The notes under the pieces were generated by a model. That model was not told the origin of the DNA. It worked only from the letters and a program-made list of their open reading frames with translations, and did no database searches. The translations under genes were made by a program, and so were the position numbers. Of a stretch of 5,027 nucleotides of DNA, positions 5,027 to 5,027 are shown one piece after another. Position 1 is the first letter of the stretch; each line of letters begins with the position of its first letter. This DNA comes from Cyanobacteria bacterium UBA11153 (lineage in GTDB: Bacteria; Cyanobacteriota; Cyanobacteriia; Cyanobacteriales; Coleofasciculaceae): contig DOIX01000174.1 of assembly GCA_003511885.1 (NCBI GenBank), forward strand, positions 1 through 5,027, given 5' to 3'.

Positions 5027-5027
5027 A

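Larger units (their letters stand above)
4586..5027. other. Repeat-rich non-coding region after the DUF4335 gene
   Basis: No gene is supported in these 442 bp on either strand. In order it holds a TTGACAG-type array, a long-armed palindrome, one leftover heptamer (4732-4738), GTTCCCC/ATTCCCC and TTTTGAC heptamers, an AT-rich unique stretch (about 4845-5000) and the right copy of the 19-bp terminal repeat. A weak 7-bp inverted repeat (4931-4937 with 4957-4963) lies in the AT-rich part. The AT-rich stretch could be a promoter region for a gene beyond the window; I could not place one. Confidence 0.65.

Noticed and set aside
1..5027. The whole window as one transposon bounded by inverted repeats
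   Set aside because: No transposase, integrase or cargo-type gene is present, and the genes look like conserved cyanobacterial core. A repeat-bounded contig is the simpler reading.

Overview
This 5,027-bp window looks like chromosomal DNA from a cyanobacterium, probably a filamentous one. The evidence is four HIP1 octamers (GCGATCGC) in 5 kb, a gene pair from two families I know only from cyanobacteria (DUF3038 and DUF4335), and short tandem repeats of mostly 7-bp unit in the intergenic gaps. Genus cannot be read from the sequence. I recognise no phage, CRISPR, transposase, rRNA or tRNA sequence.

Layout. 1-497 is non-coding, with a 19-bp terminal repeat copy, a 9-bp tandem repeat and a 7-bp tandem repeat. 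498-1427 (minus) encodes a 309-aa single-pass membrane protein of unknown function. 1428-1593 is a short gap with a perfect 12-bp hairpin. 1594-2112 (minus) is apt, adenine phosphoribosyltransferase. 2113-2552 separates the divergent gene groups and holds a doubtful 102-codon minus-strand reading frame and a degenerate heptamer tract. 2553-3179 and 3176-4585 (plus) are a DUF3038 gene and a DUF4335 gene joined by a 4-bp ATGA overlap. 4586-5027 is non-coding and repeat-rich: nine TTGACAG/TTGATAG heptamers, a 10-bp palindrome that appears to interrupt this array, and further heptamer tracts. The last bases are an exact inverted copy of the first 19 bases.

Function. apt supplies AMP by salvaging adenine. 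The DUF3038/DUF4335 pair is almost certainly co-transcribed and translationally coupled. DUF3038 appears soluble and helical. DUF4335 has a cytoplasmic N-terminal domain, one membrane helix, a Pro/Ser/Thr-rich linker and two copies of a roughly 100-residue domain predicted to lie outside the plasma membrane. The 309-aa protein has the same overall plan (cytoplasmic N-domain, basic patch, one helix, P/S/T linker, outer C-domain) without evident sequence similarity.

The observations most worth pursuing are the exact inverted repeat at the two window ends, the duplicated C-terminal domain of the DUF4335 protein with its TolA/TonB-like look, and the heptamer array apparently split by a palindromic element. 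I see no clear evidence for a new multi-gene system beyond the uncharacterised DUF3038/DUF4335 pair.
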